Shown: positions 39,587-48,538 of the stretch, piece after piece | Layout: every line of letters starts with the position of its first letter | How positions within the stretch are numbered: position 1 is the first letter of the stretch | Assembly (NCBI RefSeq): GCF_000373485.1 | Contig: NZ_KB891585.1 | Location: 485,861-549,860 of the forward strand | Origin: Dasania marina DSM 21967 | GTDB lineage: Bacteria; Pseudomonadota; Gammaproteobacteria; Pseudomonadales; Dasaniaceae | Direction of reading: 5' to 3' | DNA: 64,000 nt | Made by a program: the position numbers and the translations under genes | The notes under the pieces: model-generated | The model's database searches: none | Told to the model about the DNA's origin: nothing | What the model saw: the letters and a program-made list of their open reading frames with translations, nothing else

Positions 39587-40426
39587 TTACTGCCTAAAAA
39601 GCCGGGTATTTGCTATGGGTTTATCGGCAGTACTGCGATAAGGGTTAATATCCAAGCCGCCTCGACGTACATAGCGGGCATACACACTCAGCTCGTCCAA
39701 TAGGTAGCTGGCCATCAAATCGGTAAATATACGCTCCACACACTGTTCGTGAAACTCCTGATGCTCGCGGAAGCTGACGATATAGCGCAGCAAGCCTTGG
39801 TGATTGATTTGCTGACCACGGTAGCTGATTTGCAGACTACCCCAGTCGGGCTGGCCGGTTACTGGGCACAACGAGCGCAATAAGTGGCTTTGTAGATGCT
39901 CCTCTACCTGCTCACCAGTACCCGCAATCAACAAGGATTTATCGGTATGGTAAGCACTGGTGCTAATATCCTGCTGATCGATAGTGACCCACGCAAGCGC
40001 AGGGTCAGGATAAGGGTCAGCTTGACTGAAATGCCATTGCTGGGGTGACAACAACTCCACCCTCACCTCGCCACCACAAGCTTTAGACAGGTCCTCAGCC
40101 ATACAGGCTTGCACCTGCTGCAGGCTGGTAAACGTGGATTGATTAAAAGAGTTGAGGTACAGCTTAAAAGATTTTGACTCTATGATGGCAACAGAATCAC
40201 AGGGAAAGTAACAAGCGGCTACCCCCACCTGTGGTAAACCTTTAGGGTTTAGCCACGAAAGCTCATAGGCATTCCATATATCTTCGCCCTTAAACGGCAG
40301 CCGATTATTATCTATACCCAAATTCTCACGGGTCTGCTGCCGTGATATGGGGAACAATAACTGGGGCGAATAGTCGCTAACATACTCAACCTCAGCACCC
40401 AGGGATAGTCCTTCTTCAAACTTCAT
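39587..40426 (-). CDS. queF: NADPH-dependent preQ0 reductase QueF
   Basis: Reduces 7-cyano-7-deazaguanine (preQ0) to preQ1 in queuosine synthesis. It has 279 residues, the long (YqfN/E. coli) type. The catalytic cysteine is Cys187 in RSLCPVTGQPDWGSLQI with Asp194 nearby. The QueF motif ESKSFKLYLNSFNQS is at residues 83-97, and HQEFHEQCVERIF holds the substrate-binding glutamate. In Pseudomonas queF lies close to the same ABC transporter pair, as here (28-base gap). Confidence 0.95.
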   Translation of the reverse strand: MKFEEGLSLGAEVEYVSDYSPQLLFPISRQQTRENLGIDNNRLPFKGEDIWNAYELSWLNPKGLPQVGVAACYFPCDSVAIIESKSFKLYLNSFNQSTFTSLQQVQACMAEDLSKACGGEVRVELLSPQQWHFSQADPYPDPALAWVTIDQQDISTSAYHTDKSLLIAGTGEQVEEHLQSHLLRSLCPVTGQPDWGSLQISYRGQQINHQGLLRYIVSFREHQEFHEQCVERIFTDLMASYLLDELSVYARYVRRGGLDINPYRSTADKPIANTRLFRQ

Positions 40427-40453
40427 CTTTCATCTCTAGCTATTAATTAACCA

Positions 40454-41260
40454 CTACTGGCGCAAACGTTTACCACTATTCAGTAAATGCATGGCATAAG
40501 CATAAGCCAACACGGTAAAACCGGCGACTATCATTAAGGCCACGCTAATATTAATATCTGACGCACCTAAAACACCATGTCTAAAGGCGTTCACGATGTA
40601 TAACATAGGGTTGAGCTGACTCACCCCAGCCCAAAACTCGGGCAATAATTCGGTAGAGTAAAATACCCCGCCCAAATAGATTAAAGGCGTCAATATAAAC
40701 GTAGGCACTATTGAAATATCATCAAAGCTATTAGCAAAAATTGCATTGATAAATCCTGCCAATGAAAACAGTATAGCGGTCATTAACACGATAATAATCG
40801 TCAACAGCGGGCTATCCACACGTAAGTCGGTAAAAAAGGTGGCCACTAGCGTCACCACCAGCCCGACCAGCAGGCCTCGGCATACCCCGCCCATCACTAC
40901 CCCCCATAGCACAATATAATTAGGCGTGGGTGATACCAACAGTTCTTCCACAAAACGTTGAAATTTAGCACCGTAAAATGACGACACCACATTAGAATAA
41001 GAGTTGGTAATCACCGCCATCATAATCAAGCCGGGCACGACAAACTCCATATAGCTATAGCCGCCCATCTCGCCTATACGGCCGCCAATTAAATTGCCGA
41101 AAATAATAAAATACAGCGTAATGGTAATCACCGGCGGCAATAAAGTTTGTAGCCAGATACGCATAAAGCGCTTAATTTCACGGCCTAATATGGTGCTAAA
41201 CGCTATCCACTGCTCGGTAAAATTCATACTCTCTCTTTCTCTAATTTCGGTATTCGTCAA
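40454..41260 (-). CDS. ABC-2 type exporter permease (YadH-like)
   Basis: A membrane component of about 268 residues (or 257 from the ATG at 41227, MNFTEQWIAF) with six hydrophobic segments. The sequences REIKRFMRIWLQTLLPPVIT, FIIFGNLIGGRIGEMGG and DDISIVPTFILTPLIYLGG closely resemble E. coli YadH. It pairs with the ATPase gene 12 bases upstream. The substrate is unknown; lipid or polysaccharide export is usual for the ABC-2 class. Confidence 0.9.
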   Translation of the reverse strand: MTNTEIRERESMNFTEQWIAFSTILGREIKRFMRIWLQTLLPPVITITLYFIIFGNLIGGRIGEMGGYSYMEFVVPGLIMMAVITNSYSNVVSSFYGAKFQRFVEELLVSPTPNYIVLWGVVMGGVCRGLLVGLVVTLVATFFTDLRVDSPLLTIIIVLMTAILFSLAGFINAIFANSFDDISIVPTFILTPLIYLGGVFYSTELLPEFWAGVSQLNPMLYIVNAFRHGVLGASDINISVALMIVAGFTVLAYAYAMHLLNSGKRLRQ

Positions 41261-41271
41261 TATTTGCGCCG

Positions 41272-42192
41272 CTAGGCTGCAGGTTTATTAACCAAATCAA
41301 CAAACAACTCTTCTAAGCGATTGGTTTTATTACGCAAGCTCGATACTTCTATCTGCTGTTCGTTTAACTGGGCAAACAAGGCGTTCAAGGACTGTGACTG
41401 CTGTACTTCCACCTCTATACACTGGCTATCAACCAATACACAGTCAAACCCGACCAGCTTAGGCGCGTGCTGCAGCGGCGCTTTAACATCTATAACAAAC
41501 ACCATTTTATGTAGTGTCTGTAACAGGGTGCGCATACTGGTGTTTTCCGCAATTACCCCGTGATTGATAATAGCAATATTTTTACAGAGGCTTTCGGCCT
41601 CTTCCAAATAATGGGTGGTCAAAATAATAGTGGTGCCCTGAGCGTTAAGCTCTTGCAAAAAGGTCCACATAGAGCGGCGCATTTCTATATCAACCCCAGC
41701 GGTGGGTTCATCTAAAATAAGCAGTTTAGGCTCATGAATTAAGGCTCTGGCTATCATTAACCGACGCTTCATGCCGCCAGAAAGGGTGCGGGAAGGGGTA
41801 TCACGCTTATCCCAAAGCCCTAACTTCTTAAGATAAAACTCACTGCGCTCTAGCGCCTTTTTTCGGGGAATACCGTAATAACCGGCCTGATGAATTAATA
41901 TATCCAAAGGTTTATCAAAGTTATTAAAATTAAACTCCTGCGGCACTACCCCTAGTTGCTTTTTGGCCATGGGGAAATCATGATCAATGTCGTGCCCAAA
42001 CACCTCAACCTGCCCTGCAGTTTTATTAACCAGTGAACAAATAATGCCTATGGTAGTCGATTTACCTGCACCATTGGGACCTAGCAATGCAAAGAAATCG
42101 CCCTGCTTTACCTCGAAATCAATTCCCTTTAAGGCCTGAAAGCCATTATTATAGGTCTTGCTTAATTGCTTGATGCTTAGCGCCAAAGTCAT
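41272..42192 (-). CDS. ABC exporter ATP-binding protein (YadG-like)
   Basis: A 306-residue ATPase. Walker A GPNGAGKST is near residue 40, the Q-loop VVPQEFN follows, the signature motif is LSGGMKRR near residue 138, Walker B is LLILDEPTAGVD, and the H-loop is LTTHYLEEAE. The C-terminal extension (about 225-306) has a coiled region. It forms an export system with the permease that follows. It is divergent from the small gene at 42248. Confidence 0.92.
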   Translation of the reverse strand: MTLALSIKQLSKTYNNGFQALKGIDFEVKQGDFFALLGPNGAGKSTTIGIICSLVNKTAGQVEVFGHDIDHDFPMAKKQLGVVPQEFNFNNFDKPLDILIHQAGYYGIPRKKALERSEFYLKKLGLWDKRDTPSRTLSGGMKRRLMIARALIHEPKLLILDEPTAGVDIEMRRSMWTFLQELNAQGTTIILTTHYLEEAESLCKNIAIINHGVIAENTSMRTLLQTLHKMVFVIDVKAPLQHAPKLVGFDCVLVDSQCIEVEVQQSQSLNALFAQLNEQQIEVSSLRNKTNRLEELFVDLVNKPAA

Positions 42193-42247
42193 ATCAATTT
42201 ATTCACTCTTTAAAATACCAGCGCCCTGCTAAACGTGGACACTCTTT

Positions 42248-42640
42248 ATGCCAGAAAATAGCTTAATTATAAAAAATTTATTTAGCACACTCTATAAATA
42301 CTGTGCCGTACTACCGCCCTTTTGTAATGATGAGCTCAGTGAGAGCGAGCAAAACTTCATTAACAACTTAGAACAACTGGCTAACAATAGCTTAAACGAC
42401 GAAGCTCTCTATGAAAAAGGCCAACGACTAATAGAGAATATTATCGCCAATTACCCCATGCTGACACCCGCACTAAACCGCGATATTTTGTGGCTATTAG
42501 GCGGCAACTGCATGCACTATCTGGGTGATGACGAGCTTAGCGACTATCAGCGTATAGATGAACTACTACATGAAGCTCACGACAATGATACACCACTGAG
42601 CTTCCAAGAAGCTAAAGCACAGGTATTAAAGCTGCACTAA
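42248..42640 (+). CDS. Conserved hypothetical protein (resembles Pseudomonas PA2817 family)
   Basis: A 130-residue soluble, acidic, mostly helical protein without a known motif (LLGGNCMHYLGDDELSDYQR near residue 85 is the most distinctive part). I think it belongs to the family of P. aeruginosa PA2817 because of length, pattern and the neighbouring YadGH-like and queF genes, but this rests on memory of synteny. The function is unknown. Two tRNA genes follow on the other strand. Confidence 0.55.
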   Translation: MPENSLIIKNLFSTLYKYCAVLPPFCNDELSESEQNFINNLEQLANNSLNDEALYEKGQRLIENIIANYPMLTPALNRDILWLLGGNCMHYLGDDELSDYQRIDELLHEAHDNDTPLSFQEAKAQVLKLH

Positions 42641-42702
42641 TGCTGTAGCTAAGAGCGCAACTAAGTAGCGCTAAAGGGATATCTGACATAGAGAAGTAAA
42701 AA

Positions 42703-42777
42703 TGGAGCGGATGATCGGGGTCGAACCGACGACATTCTCGTTGGCAACGAGATGCTCTACCACTGAGCTACATCCGC
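42703..42777 (-). tRNA. tRNA-Gly (anticodon GCC)
   Basis: A 75-base gene with CCA. The acceptor stem is GCGGATG/CATCCGC, and the anticodon stem CTCG/CGAG has loop TTGCCAA. The D-arm AGCTCAGTGGTAGAGC and T-arm GGTTCGACCCC are standard. It follows tRNA-Glu on the same strand. Confidence 0.97.
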
Positions 42778-42945
42778 AAAAGGTCTAGGGGTACGCAGGA
42801 CTCCCCTAGGTCTGTACTTACAGCAACAGCTCTTAAAGAGGTGTTGCATGTTGTCCTGACTTCTTTGACCTGCATAATAACGCTATGCAAGATTGCCTGC
42901 AAAATCTAAAAACGCTGGTAAGCAACTAATTTTACAAGCTTAAAA

Positions 42946-43021
42946 TGGCGTCCCCAAGGGGGTTCGAACCCCTGTTACCGCCGTGAAAGGGCGGTGTCCT
43001 AGGCCTCTAGACGATGGGGAC
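42946..43021 (-). tRNA. tRNA-Glu (anticodon UUC)
   Basis: A 76-base gene with CCA. The acceptor stem is GTCCCCA/TGGGGAC, and the anticodon stem CCGCC/GGCGG has loop CTTTCAC. It is one of the natural substrates of the TusABCDE-MnmA thiolation pathway, whose Tus genes are in this window. Confidence 0.97.
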
Positions 43022-43205
43022 TAAGTAAGCAATCCCAGCATTGCTGCTGAAGAGGCGCGCATATTATGGATGTTGGGGCTAAAGGTCAAGAGCAGATGAA
43101 AAAAAACCTCACATTTTGAAATTAGAGGCTTAAATAGTAAGCAAAAGGCGCTAAACTAACAATGAAGAACCAGAAGCAACATTAGTTCACCCTTGTGAGA
43201 ACCTT

Positions 43206-43967
43206 ATGTCCACCACGATTATCATTGGTCTTGTAGCGATACTGTTGGCCGTACTGGTCGCCGTCGCTATTATGATGCAGACCATAGAAAAAAATAATAA
43301 AGAAAAACGCCGCCTAGAAGCGGCGCTAAAAAGCCGGGCTCGTAACTTCCAACATATGCTAGAGGGCTTCCCCGAAGGCTTTTTAAACAAAGACCTGCGC
43401 CTACTCGTTTGCCAGTGCCTGCTAGAGGTTTATAAACAGCTCAAATCAGTGGCCCCTAAAAACACCACCTACAGCAAAAATTTGAATACGGTGGACCAGC
43501 AAGTACAGACCATTAAAAATCAGCCTGATAACAACACGGCGGTGCAATTAACTGACCCTGCACAAATCAAAGAAATACAAAAATTGCTAAAAAGCCTGCA
43601 CGGCTTTATAGGTAAGCTCAACAAAAGCAAACAATTATCCAACGAACAAGCCAAGGCCTATGCCCAACAAGTACGTAACCTCATTATCCGCACCAGCTTA
43701 GATGTATTAATTAGCGGTGTGAACGATGCGGTAAGCAGGAAAAAACCCCGCTTAGCCATACATTACATACACATGATTATCGACAAGCTCACTAAAGAAA
43801 ATGGCAGCGGCCAATATGTAGAACAAATAGCCGCCTACAAACAACAAATCACTGAGCTAGAGCAACAAGCCTTAACTCAAGACGAGCATATGCAAGAAGT
43901 GGCAGAAGAATGGGACAACGCCACCGAAGATGACGCCACCTGGAAGAAAAATGCGATTTATGACTGA
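43206..43967 (+). CDS. Membrane-anchored helical protein, function unknown
   Basis: A 253-residue protein I do not recognise. One N-terminal membrane segment (about 4-23, TIIIGLVAILLAVLVAVAIM) is followed by a charged coiled coil. A conserved-looking helical domain (about 40-240) includes RNFQHMLEGFPEGFLNKDLR and HYIHMIIDKLTKENGSG. The C-terminus is acidic (EEWDNATEDDATWKKN). Its stop codon is followed after three bases by a heptamer array (AGTCTAC). It stands alone between tRNA genes and a convergent operon. Confidence 0.6.
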   Translation: MSTTIIIGLVAILLAVLVAVAIMMQTIEKNNKEKRRLEAALKSRARNFQHMLEGFPEGFLNKDLRLLVCQCLLEVYKQLKSVAPKNTTYSKNLNTVDQQVQTIKNQPDNNTAVQLTDPAQIKEIQKLLKSLHGFIGKLNKSKQLSNEQAKAYAQQVRNLIIRTSLDVLISGVNDAVSRKKPRLAIHYIHMIIDKLTKENGSGQYVEQIAAYKQQITELEQQALTQDEHMQEVAEEWDNATEDDATWKKNAIYD

Positions 43968-43970
43968 GTC

Positions 43971-44005
43971 AGTCTACAGTCTACAGTCTACAGTCTACAG
44001 TCTAC
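43971..44005 (+). repeat. Tandem heptamer array (AGTCTAC)x5
   Basis: Five perfect copies of AGTCTAC, starting three bases after the TGA of the gene at 43206 and followed by AAAA. It differs from AGTCGCT in the last three bases but has the same unit length, the same AGTC core, the same place after a stop codon and the same A-run after it. Confidence 0.95.
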
Positions 44006-44014
44006 AAAATCGTC

Positions 44015-44048
44015 ACACCGGTGCAGGCCCGGTGTCCAGCGCTTTTTT
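44015..44048 (+). terminator. Terminator between the two facing heptamer arrays
   Basis: ACACCGG (44015-44021), loop TGCAGGC and CCGGTGT (44029-44035), with TTTTTT at 44043-44048 seven bases after the stem. The distance between stem and T-run makes it slightly atypical. Confidence 0.65.
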
Positions 44049-44051
44049 ACT

Positions 44052-44079
44052 AGCGACTAGCGACTACACCCTAGCGACT
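44052..44079 (-). repeat. Facing heptamer array, four units in phase
   Basis: On the plus strand AGCGACT, AGCGACT, ACACCCT (degenerate), AGCGACT in strict seven-base phase. On the minus strand they follow the TAG stop of the gene at 44084 after GGGG. This is the same layout as 38041-38068, with a different unit degenerate. Confidence 0.9.
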
Positions 44080-44083
44080 CCCC

Positions 44084-44755
44084 CTAATAATTCACCGTCA
44101 TAGCTAACAAACGACTTAGCTTACACAGCGGCCAGCCACTCTGCTGCCGCCAACTATTAAAAGCCTGCTGCACACTGCGTAAGTCTTTTTGACTAGTAGG
44201 CGTTTTATCGACTATATCTTGCGAAATCAACGCTGCAATCACATCGGCTGATAGCACAAAGGTATCTTTGCCCACCATACGTAAAAATGAAGGGGATGAA
44301 TTACCGCCCAGCTGTGCACCCTGTTTTTTTAACAACAGCCACAAGCCTACAATATCGTCTACTGGCCACTGCGCCAACCAGCGGCCGAAGCCTTGGTGCT
44401 GCTCGGAAAGCTCATAAACCAGCCCGGCATTAACCCGCACCGCTTTAATTTTACCCCAGTGCCGAATAATGGCCTTATTCCCCATCAGTACATCCAGCTC
44501 TTCGTCGCTCATCATAGCGACGCGCAGGGGTGAGAAATTAAAAAAGGCCTGCTCAAACGCTGGCCATTTGGCATCCACTAGGCTGTGCTTTAAGCCCGCT
44601 CTAAAAATTCGCCTGCTCATAGTCGACAAATAAAACTTATCATCGGCAGCGATTAATTCTTGTTCGGATAAAGGCTCGATTAAAAAAGCCTGTAGCGCCT
44701 TGTCACTGCCAAAACGTTTAAGCACCTGTTGATAAATATCGTCAAAATCGCGCAT
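44084..44755 (-). CDS. DNA-3-methyladenine glycosylase I-like protein
   Basis: A 223-residue protein of the Tag (adenine glycosylase) family by overall pattern: FEQAFFNFSPLRVAMMSDEEL, then NKAIIRHWGKIKAVRVNAG near residue 95. The C-terminal part DTFVLSADVIAALI is helical. The zinc-binding residues and exact active site of classical Tag are not clearly seen, so the enzyme may be divergent. It begins directly after the msrB stop codon (no gap), suggesting an operon for repair of oxidised or alkylated molecules. Its TAG stop adjoins a heptamer array. Confidence 0.7.
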   Translation of the reverse strand: MRDFDDIYQQVLKRFGSDKALQAFLIEPLSEQELIAADDKFYLSTMSRRIFRAGLKHSLVDAKWPAFEQAFFNFSPLRVAMMSDEELDVLMGNKAIIRHWGKIKAVRVNAGLVYELSEQHQGFGRWLAQWPVDDIVGLWLLLKKQGAQLGGNSSPSFLRMVGKDTFVLSADVIAALISQDIVDKTPTSQKDLRSVQQAFNSWRQQSGWPLCKLSRLLAMTVNY

Positions 44756-45154
44756 TTATTCGTCCTGCGGCTCAAAACGTAAAGAAGCAGAATTAACACA
44801 ATAACGCAGGCCAGTAGGTTCGGGGCCATCAGTAAAGACATGGCCTAAATGCGCCTCACAAGCTTTGCACATCACCTCTACCCGCAACATGCCATGGCTG
44901 GTATCGCGATCTTCCAAAACCTGCTCGCTAGCTACTGGCTGGTAAAAGCTGGGCCAGCCTGAACCTGAGTCATACTTGCTGGATGAGATAAACAAAGGCT
45001 CACCACAGCACTTGCAGCGGTAGATACCTTGCGCCTTGTTATCGTTATATTCGCCAGTAAAGGCACGCTCCGTGCCTTTCAGGCGGCATATTGCAAAGTC
45101 TTGCTCGCTCAACTGCTCGCGCCACTGCTGCTCACTCTTAGTTATCTTGGTCAT
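44756..45154 (-). CDS. msrB: Peptide methionine (R)-S-oxide reductase
   Basis: Repairs the R form of methionine sulfoxide. It has 132 residues. The zinc ligands are Cys47, Cys50, Cys96 and Cys99; the catalytic Cys119 is in [12 protein letters not shown]. The motif [10 protein letters not shown] and [12 protein letters not shown] are standard. It is the first gene of a two-gene operon with the Tag-like gene and is divergent from 45284. Confidence 0.97.
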   Translation of the reverse strand: MTKITKSEQQWREQLSEQDFAICRLKGTERAFTGEYNDNKAQGIYRCKCCGEPLFISSSKYDSGSGWPSFYQPVASEQVLEDRDTSHGMLRVEVMCKACEAHLGHVFTDGPEPTGLRYCVNSASLRFEPQDE

Positions 45155-45283
45155 GACCTAACCCTCCTTTTATGCTCTTTAATCAAAGCAGCCCTATTAA
45201 GACGCTATTGTATTTAGGGTAAACTATTGCCACCGCAACCAACAGCTTAGCCGCACCTCGACTAAGCACTAACGATAATTGCT

Positions 45284-45721
45284 ATGACTGACTTACATAT
45301 TGATGATTTTTACAAAGATGTCGCTAAAATTTTTATCCATCTTTATAACAGTTTCCCCAATAAAACGGTGTTGTATGTCGACGAAATTAGCGGCTCAGTA
45401 GAGCAAGATGAATTTGGCCTCTACAGCGAGCGCTATTTATCGGCCTTAAGCGCCATGCTGTGGCTGGCTGACAGCGGCTATATACTCTACAGCAGCTGTA
45501 TTAAGCAAGAGGCCTTAGACCAAGCCGTGCTCAGCGAAAAAGGCTTTCTTCTATTATCCACTCGCACTAGTAGCTCAGCAATGACCATAACAGAGCAGGA
45601 CGATGAACTACCCGCCTCTGTTATGAGGGAATCCCATCGCAATATTAATTTGCTACGCAAAGCCTTGGCCAGCGGCTCCTCTATTTTAATAGAGCAGCAA
45701 GTCTCCGCCCTGCTTGCCTAA
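45284..45721 (+). CDS. Hypothetical protein
   Basis: A 145-residue soluble protein I do not recognise. The N-terminal half (FPNKTVLYVDEISGSVEQDE, then YLSALSAMLWLADSGYILYS) looks like a small winged or helical domain. No catalytic residues, signal peptide or membrane segments are visible. It is divergent from msrB and convergent with the methyltransferase gene at 45731, ten bases from that gene's stop. Codon use resembles the neighbours, so I believe it is real. Confidence 0.6.
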   Translation: MTDLHIDDFYKDVAKIFIHLYNSFPNKTVLYVDEISGSVEQDEFGLYSERYLSALSAMLWLADSGYILYSSCIKQEALDQAVLSEKGFLLLSTRTSSSAMTITEQDDELPASVMRESHRNINLLRKALASGSSILIEQQVSALLA

Positions 45722-45730
45722 GATTATTAG

Positions 45731-46648
45731 TTAAGGCTGGCGCTGATAACTAAAGAGCATCACTTTTAATGAGCAATTCGGGTCAGCCTCAGGGAAATCT
45801 TCCGAGGCCGCAAAGCGCTGTAGCAACGTGCAACCGGGGCACTCCTGCGCCATTAACTCCAGCAAAAAGTCAGTAGCCAAATGCGGTGCATTTAAACAAG
45901 CCAACACCTGCCCCTGCTCGCCCAATAACTGTGGAATACGCCGCAACACCTTGCCATAATCCTGTTCGGCCACAAAACTGCCACGTTGATTACTGGGCGG
46001 ATCGATGACCACTAAGTCATAGGGTGCGGGCTTTTTAATACGGCCCCAAGATTTAAGTATATCCAATTTCATAAAACGACTGGCACGGCTGTCTAAGTTA
46101 TTGAGCTGATGATTTTTTTGGCCGGTTTTTAGCACACCGCTACTCATATCCACATTCACCACGGCACGGGCACCACCTTTTAACGCCGCCACCGAAAAAG
46201 CGCAGGTATACGAAAATAAGTTCAGCACCGATACTCCCTGCGCATGATCACGCAACCATTGATGAATGGTTTGCATATCCAAAAAATAACCAATATTTTG
46301 ATTGCCCGCGATATTCAGCGCAAAGCGCATATCATCGGTAGCCGCATAGCAATCCTCAGGCAACACGCCTTTTATTATTTCAGAGGGCGACTGGGCCAGA
46401 TAGCGGCGCTGTACCACCACACACAAATCATTAGGCTCACCGACAAGATAATCCACCAGCTGCTGGTAACCCTGCTCTGCCGGCGCTTGATACAAGGTAA
46501 TCAGTAGTATGCCCGGATGAAAATCGACATTAATGGCTTCCAAGCCTGGATAGCAATGGCCGCGGCCATGAAACAAACGCCGCGACTGCGGCGCTTGTTT
46601 ATTAGTCTCGCTTAAACCTTGCGCGATAGCCGCTATAACTCTTTCCAT
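45731..46648 (-). CDS. SAM-dependent methyltransferase, RlmI/RlmK-like
   Basis: A 305-residue class I methyltransferase. The SAM-binding loop is VLNLFSYTCAFSVAALKGGA near residue 140, NVDMSSGVLKTGQKNHQLN follows, and the catalytic motif IV is YDLVVIDPPSNQRGSF near residue 215. The pattern fits the 23S rRNA m5C methyltransferase-like branch (Pfam Methyltrans_SAM), though the PUA domain of RlmI is missing. It lies four bases after pdxB and forms an operon epmC-pdxB-methyltransferase. Confidence 0.78.
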   Translation of the reverse strand: MERVIAAIAQGLSETNKQAPQSRRLFHGRGHCYPGLEAINVDFHPGILLITLYQAPAEQGYQQLVDYLVGEPNDLCVVVQRRYLAQSPSEIIKGVLPEDCYAATDDMRFALNIAGNQNIGYFLDMQTIHQWLRDHAQGVSVLNLFSYTCAFSVAALKGGARAVVNVDMSSGVLKTGQKNHQLNNLDSRASRFMKLDILKSWGRIKKPAPYDLVVIDPPSNQRGSFVAEQDYGKVLRRIPQLLGEQGQVLACLNAPHLATDFLLELMAQECPGCTLLQRFAASEDFPEADPNCSLKVMLFSYQRQP

Positions 46649-46652
46649 TTTA

Positions 46653-47801
46653 TTAACTTACCGCCAAAGTAAAACCGCTGGCTAATAAGCAGCGCTGTAA
46701 TTGTGGGTTTAATTGCTCGCTATTGGCAATGTGATAACAGGAAAACTCTCGACGCTCGGGATAATACTTACGCAACTCATCAAAACGTTTTGCCGCTAAT
46801 GACACATCGCCTGCAGCGCTACTCATAGCCTCGCGAAAGCGACCATCATCGCCGCGGACATCGTAAACCTGTTTAATAGCATGGCTCAGCCCTGCTACCG
46901 CCGATAACCGTGCAGGTATAGTAATAGGCATTAAAGCCTGACTCTGGCTTAGCGATTGCTGGGGCACGCCTAAAGCTTGGCAGCAAGCCTGATACACCAT
47001 GGCCGTGCCTAAACGTTTTCCGTCTAGACTATAGCCGGCTATGTGCGGGGTTGCGATGTTAATAAAGGGCAGCAAATCCAAGTCTATCTGCGGTTCGTTT
47101 TCCCACACATCTAACACGACACGCTGCTCAGGCCGCTGCTGTAAAAAAGCGAATAACTGCTGATTGTCTATTACCGCGCCTCTGCCAGCGTTAATTAATA
47201 GCGCATCGGGCCTGAGTTGCTGTAACTCGGCCAGCCCTATCATGTGACGGCTGGGGTAAGGCCCGCTGGTGGTCAGTGGTGCATGCATGCAAATAACATC
47301 GCAGGCCAACACTTCGGCTAGTGGGTATAAGGCATCACCTGATGGATCAGATAAAAGAGGATCATAAGCTTTAGTGCTAACACCTAAGGCCGTAAGCCGC
47401 TGCTGTAAACGGCTACCGACATTGCCCAGGCCTATAATACCCACGCAACTATCAGCCAATAACTTTTGCCACAGGCCGTCAAACTGACTAAAGCAGGAAA
47501 ACACATAATCAACCACGGAATGAGCATTGCACGCTGGCGCATTAGCCCAAGCTATATGCTGACTCTCTAAATACGCAGTATCTAAATGATCCAGACCTAT
47601 GGTGGCGGTGCCAACAAACTTCACCGTCGAATTTTTTAGCAGCGCCTCATCAACTTGGCTTACCGAACGCACCAAGACTATATCGGCATTGGCGACCTGC
47701 TCAGCACACAGGCTGCGGCCATTCACTTTTTGGATAGTACCCAAATGAGAAAAATATTCATCCGCATAAGGGATGTTTTCATCTGCAACAATAGTTAGCA
47801 C
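46653..47801 (-). CDS. pdxB: Erythronate-4-phosphate dehydrogenase
   Basis: Second step of DXP-dependent pyridoxal-5'-phosphate synthesis. It has 382 residues. The NAD-binding motif GIIGLGNVGSRL is near residue 122. The catalytic Arg/Glu/His residues of D-2-hydroxyacid dehydrogenases are in INAGRGAVID, LDVWENEP and ATPHIAGYS. The C-terminal PdxB dimerisation domain (from about 290) is present. The start is nine bases after the epmC stop. Confidence 0.96.
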   Translation of the reverse strand: MLTIVADENIPYADEYFSHLGTIQKVNGRSLCAEQVANADIVLVRSVSQVDEALLKNSTVKFVGTATIGLDHLDTAYLESQHIAWANAPACNAHSVVDYVFSCFSQFDGLWQKLLADSCVGIIGLGNVGSRLQQRLTALGVSTKAYDPLLSDPSGDALYPLAEVLACDVICMHAPLTTSGPYPSRHMIGLAELQQLRPDALLINAGRGAVIDNQQLFAFLQQRPEQRVVLDVWENEPQIDLDLLPFINIATPHIAGYSLDGKRLGTAMVYQACCQALGVPQQSLSQSQALMPITIPARLSAVAGLSHAIKQVYDVRGDDGRFREAMSSAAGDVSLAAKRFDELRKYYPERREFSCYHIANSEQLNPQLQRCLLASGFTLAVS

Positions 47802-47810
47802 GATAGCTTT

Positions 47811-48338
47811 TTATAACCTATCCAAAGAAAAGTGATCAGCCGAGAGTTGATAGGCTGGATTAAAGTGCACGATTAACTGCTGTTGAAATAGCGCTGCACG
47901 TTGCGGTAGACCCTGTTCGCAATATTTTTTCACCTGGGCTAACACTGCTTGTTTAAACGGTAACGGGTCTGTGTACTCGCCATTTAAATTATCCACGCTT
48001 AGTGAAAATTTTTGCGCGCTAGCTACACTAAACATCCATTCTATAGCCTGCGGTTTAACCTCCACAGCCTCAAAGATTGTTTGCTGCTGGGCACTGCGAC
48101 CATCTTCGGCATACCAGTAGCCGTAGTCTATTTGCTTGCGTCGCTGCTCACCAGCCAAACACCAGTGTGCTATTTCATGTAAGGCACTACTAAAAAAACC
48201 GTGCGCAAATATAATGCGGTGATAATCGCAACACTTATCGGCAGGGCTATACAAAGGCTCTACCCCGCCCTTCACTAAGCGCGTGTTACAGCTTTGAAAA
48301 AAGCAACGATCAAATAATTCTATTAACTCCGCTAACAC
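47811..48338 (-). CDS. epmC: Elongation factor P hydroxylase EpmC (YfcM)
   Basis: Hydroxylates the beta-lysylated lysine of EF-P. It has 175 residues. The metal site is His54-Glu55-x-x-His58 in SSALHEIAHWC. The sequence YHRIIFAHGFF before it and QIDYGYWYAEDGRS after it are typical of the family. It is the first gene of the epmC-pdxB-methyltransferase operon. It implies that EpmA and EpmB are encoded elsewhere in the genome. Confidence 0.93.
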   Translation of the reverse strand: MLAELIELFDRCFFQSCNTRLVKGGVEPLYSPADKCCDYHRIIFAHGFFSSALHEIAHWCLAGEQRRKQIDYGYWYAEDGRSAQQQTIFEAVEVKPQAIEWMFSVASAQKFSLSVDNLNGEYTDPLPFKQAVLAQVKKYCEQGLPQRAALFQQQLIVHFNPAYQLSADHFSLDRL

Positions 48339-48538
48339 CGCGCCACGCCTACCGCCACAAAAAAAGCTTATTCTATCATGTTATTAGCCATTTATTAGAC
48401 ATGGTCAGCCTCAGCCTAAAGGTAAATATTAGTGCTTCCGTACTGGCTAGCCGCTATGAACTAACTATACTGGGTTTAGTCTTAAGCATTAATAGCGAAA
48501 GCATCGCCTATAGTGCTGGCAACAAACGGGGGTCGCTT

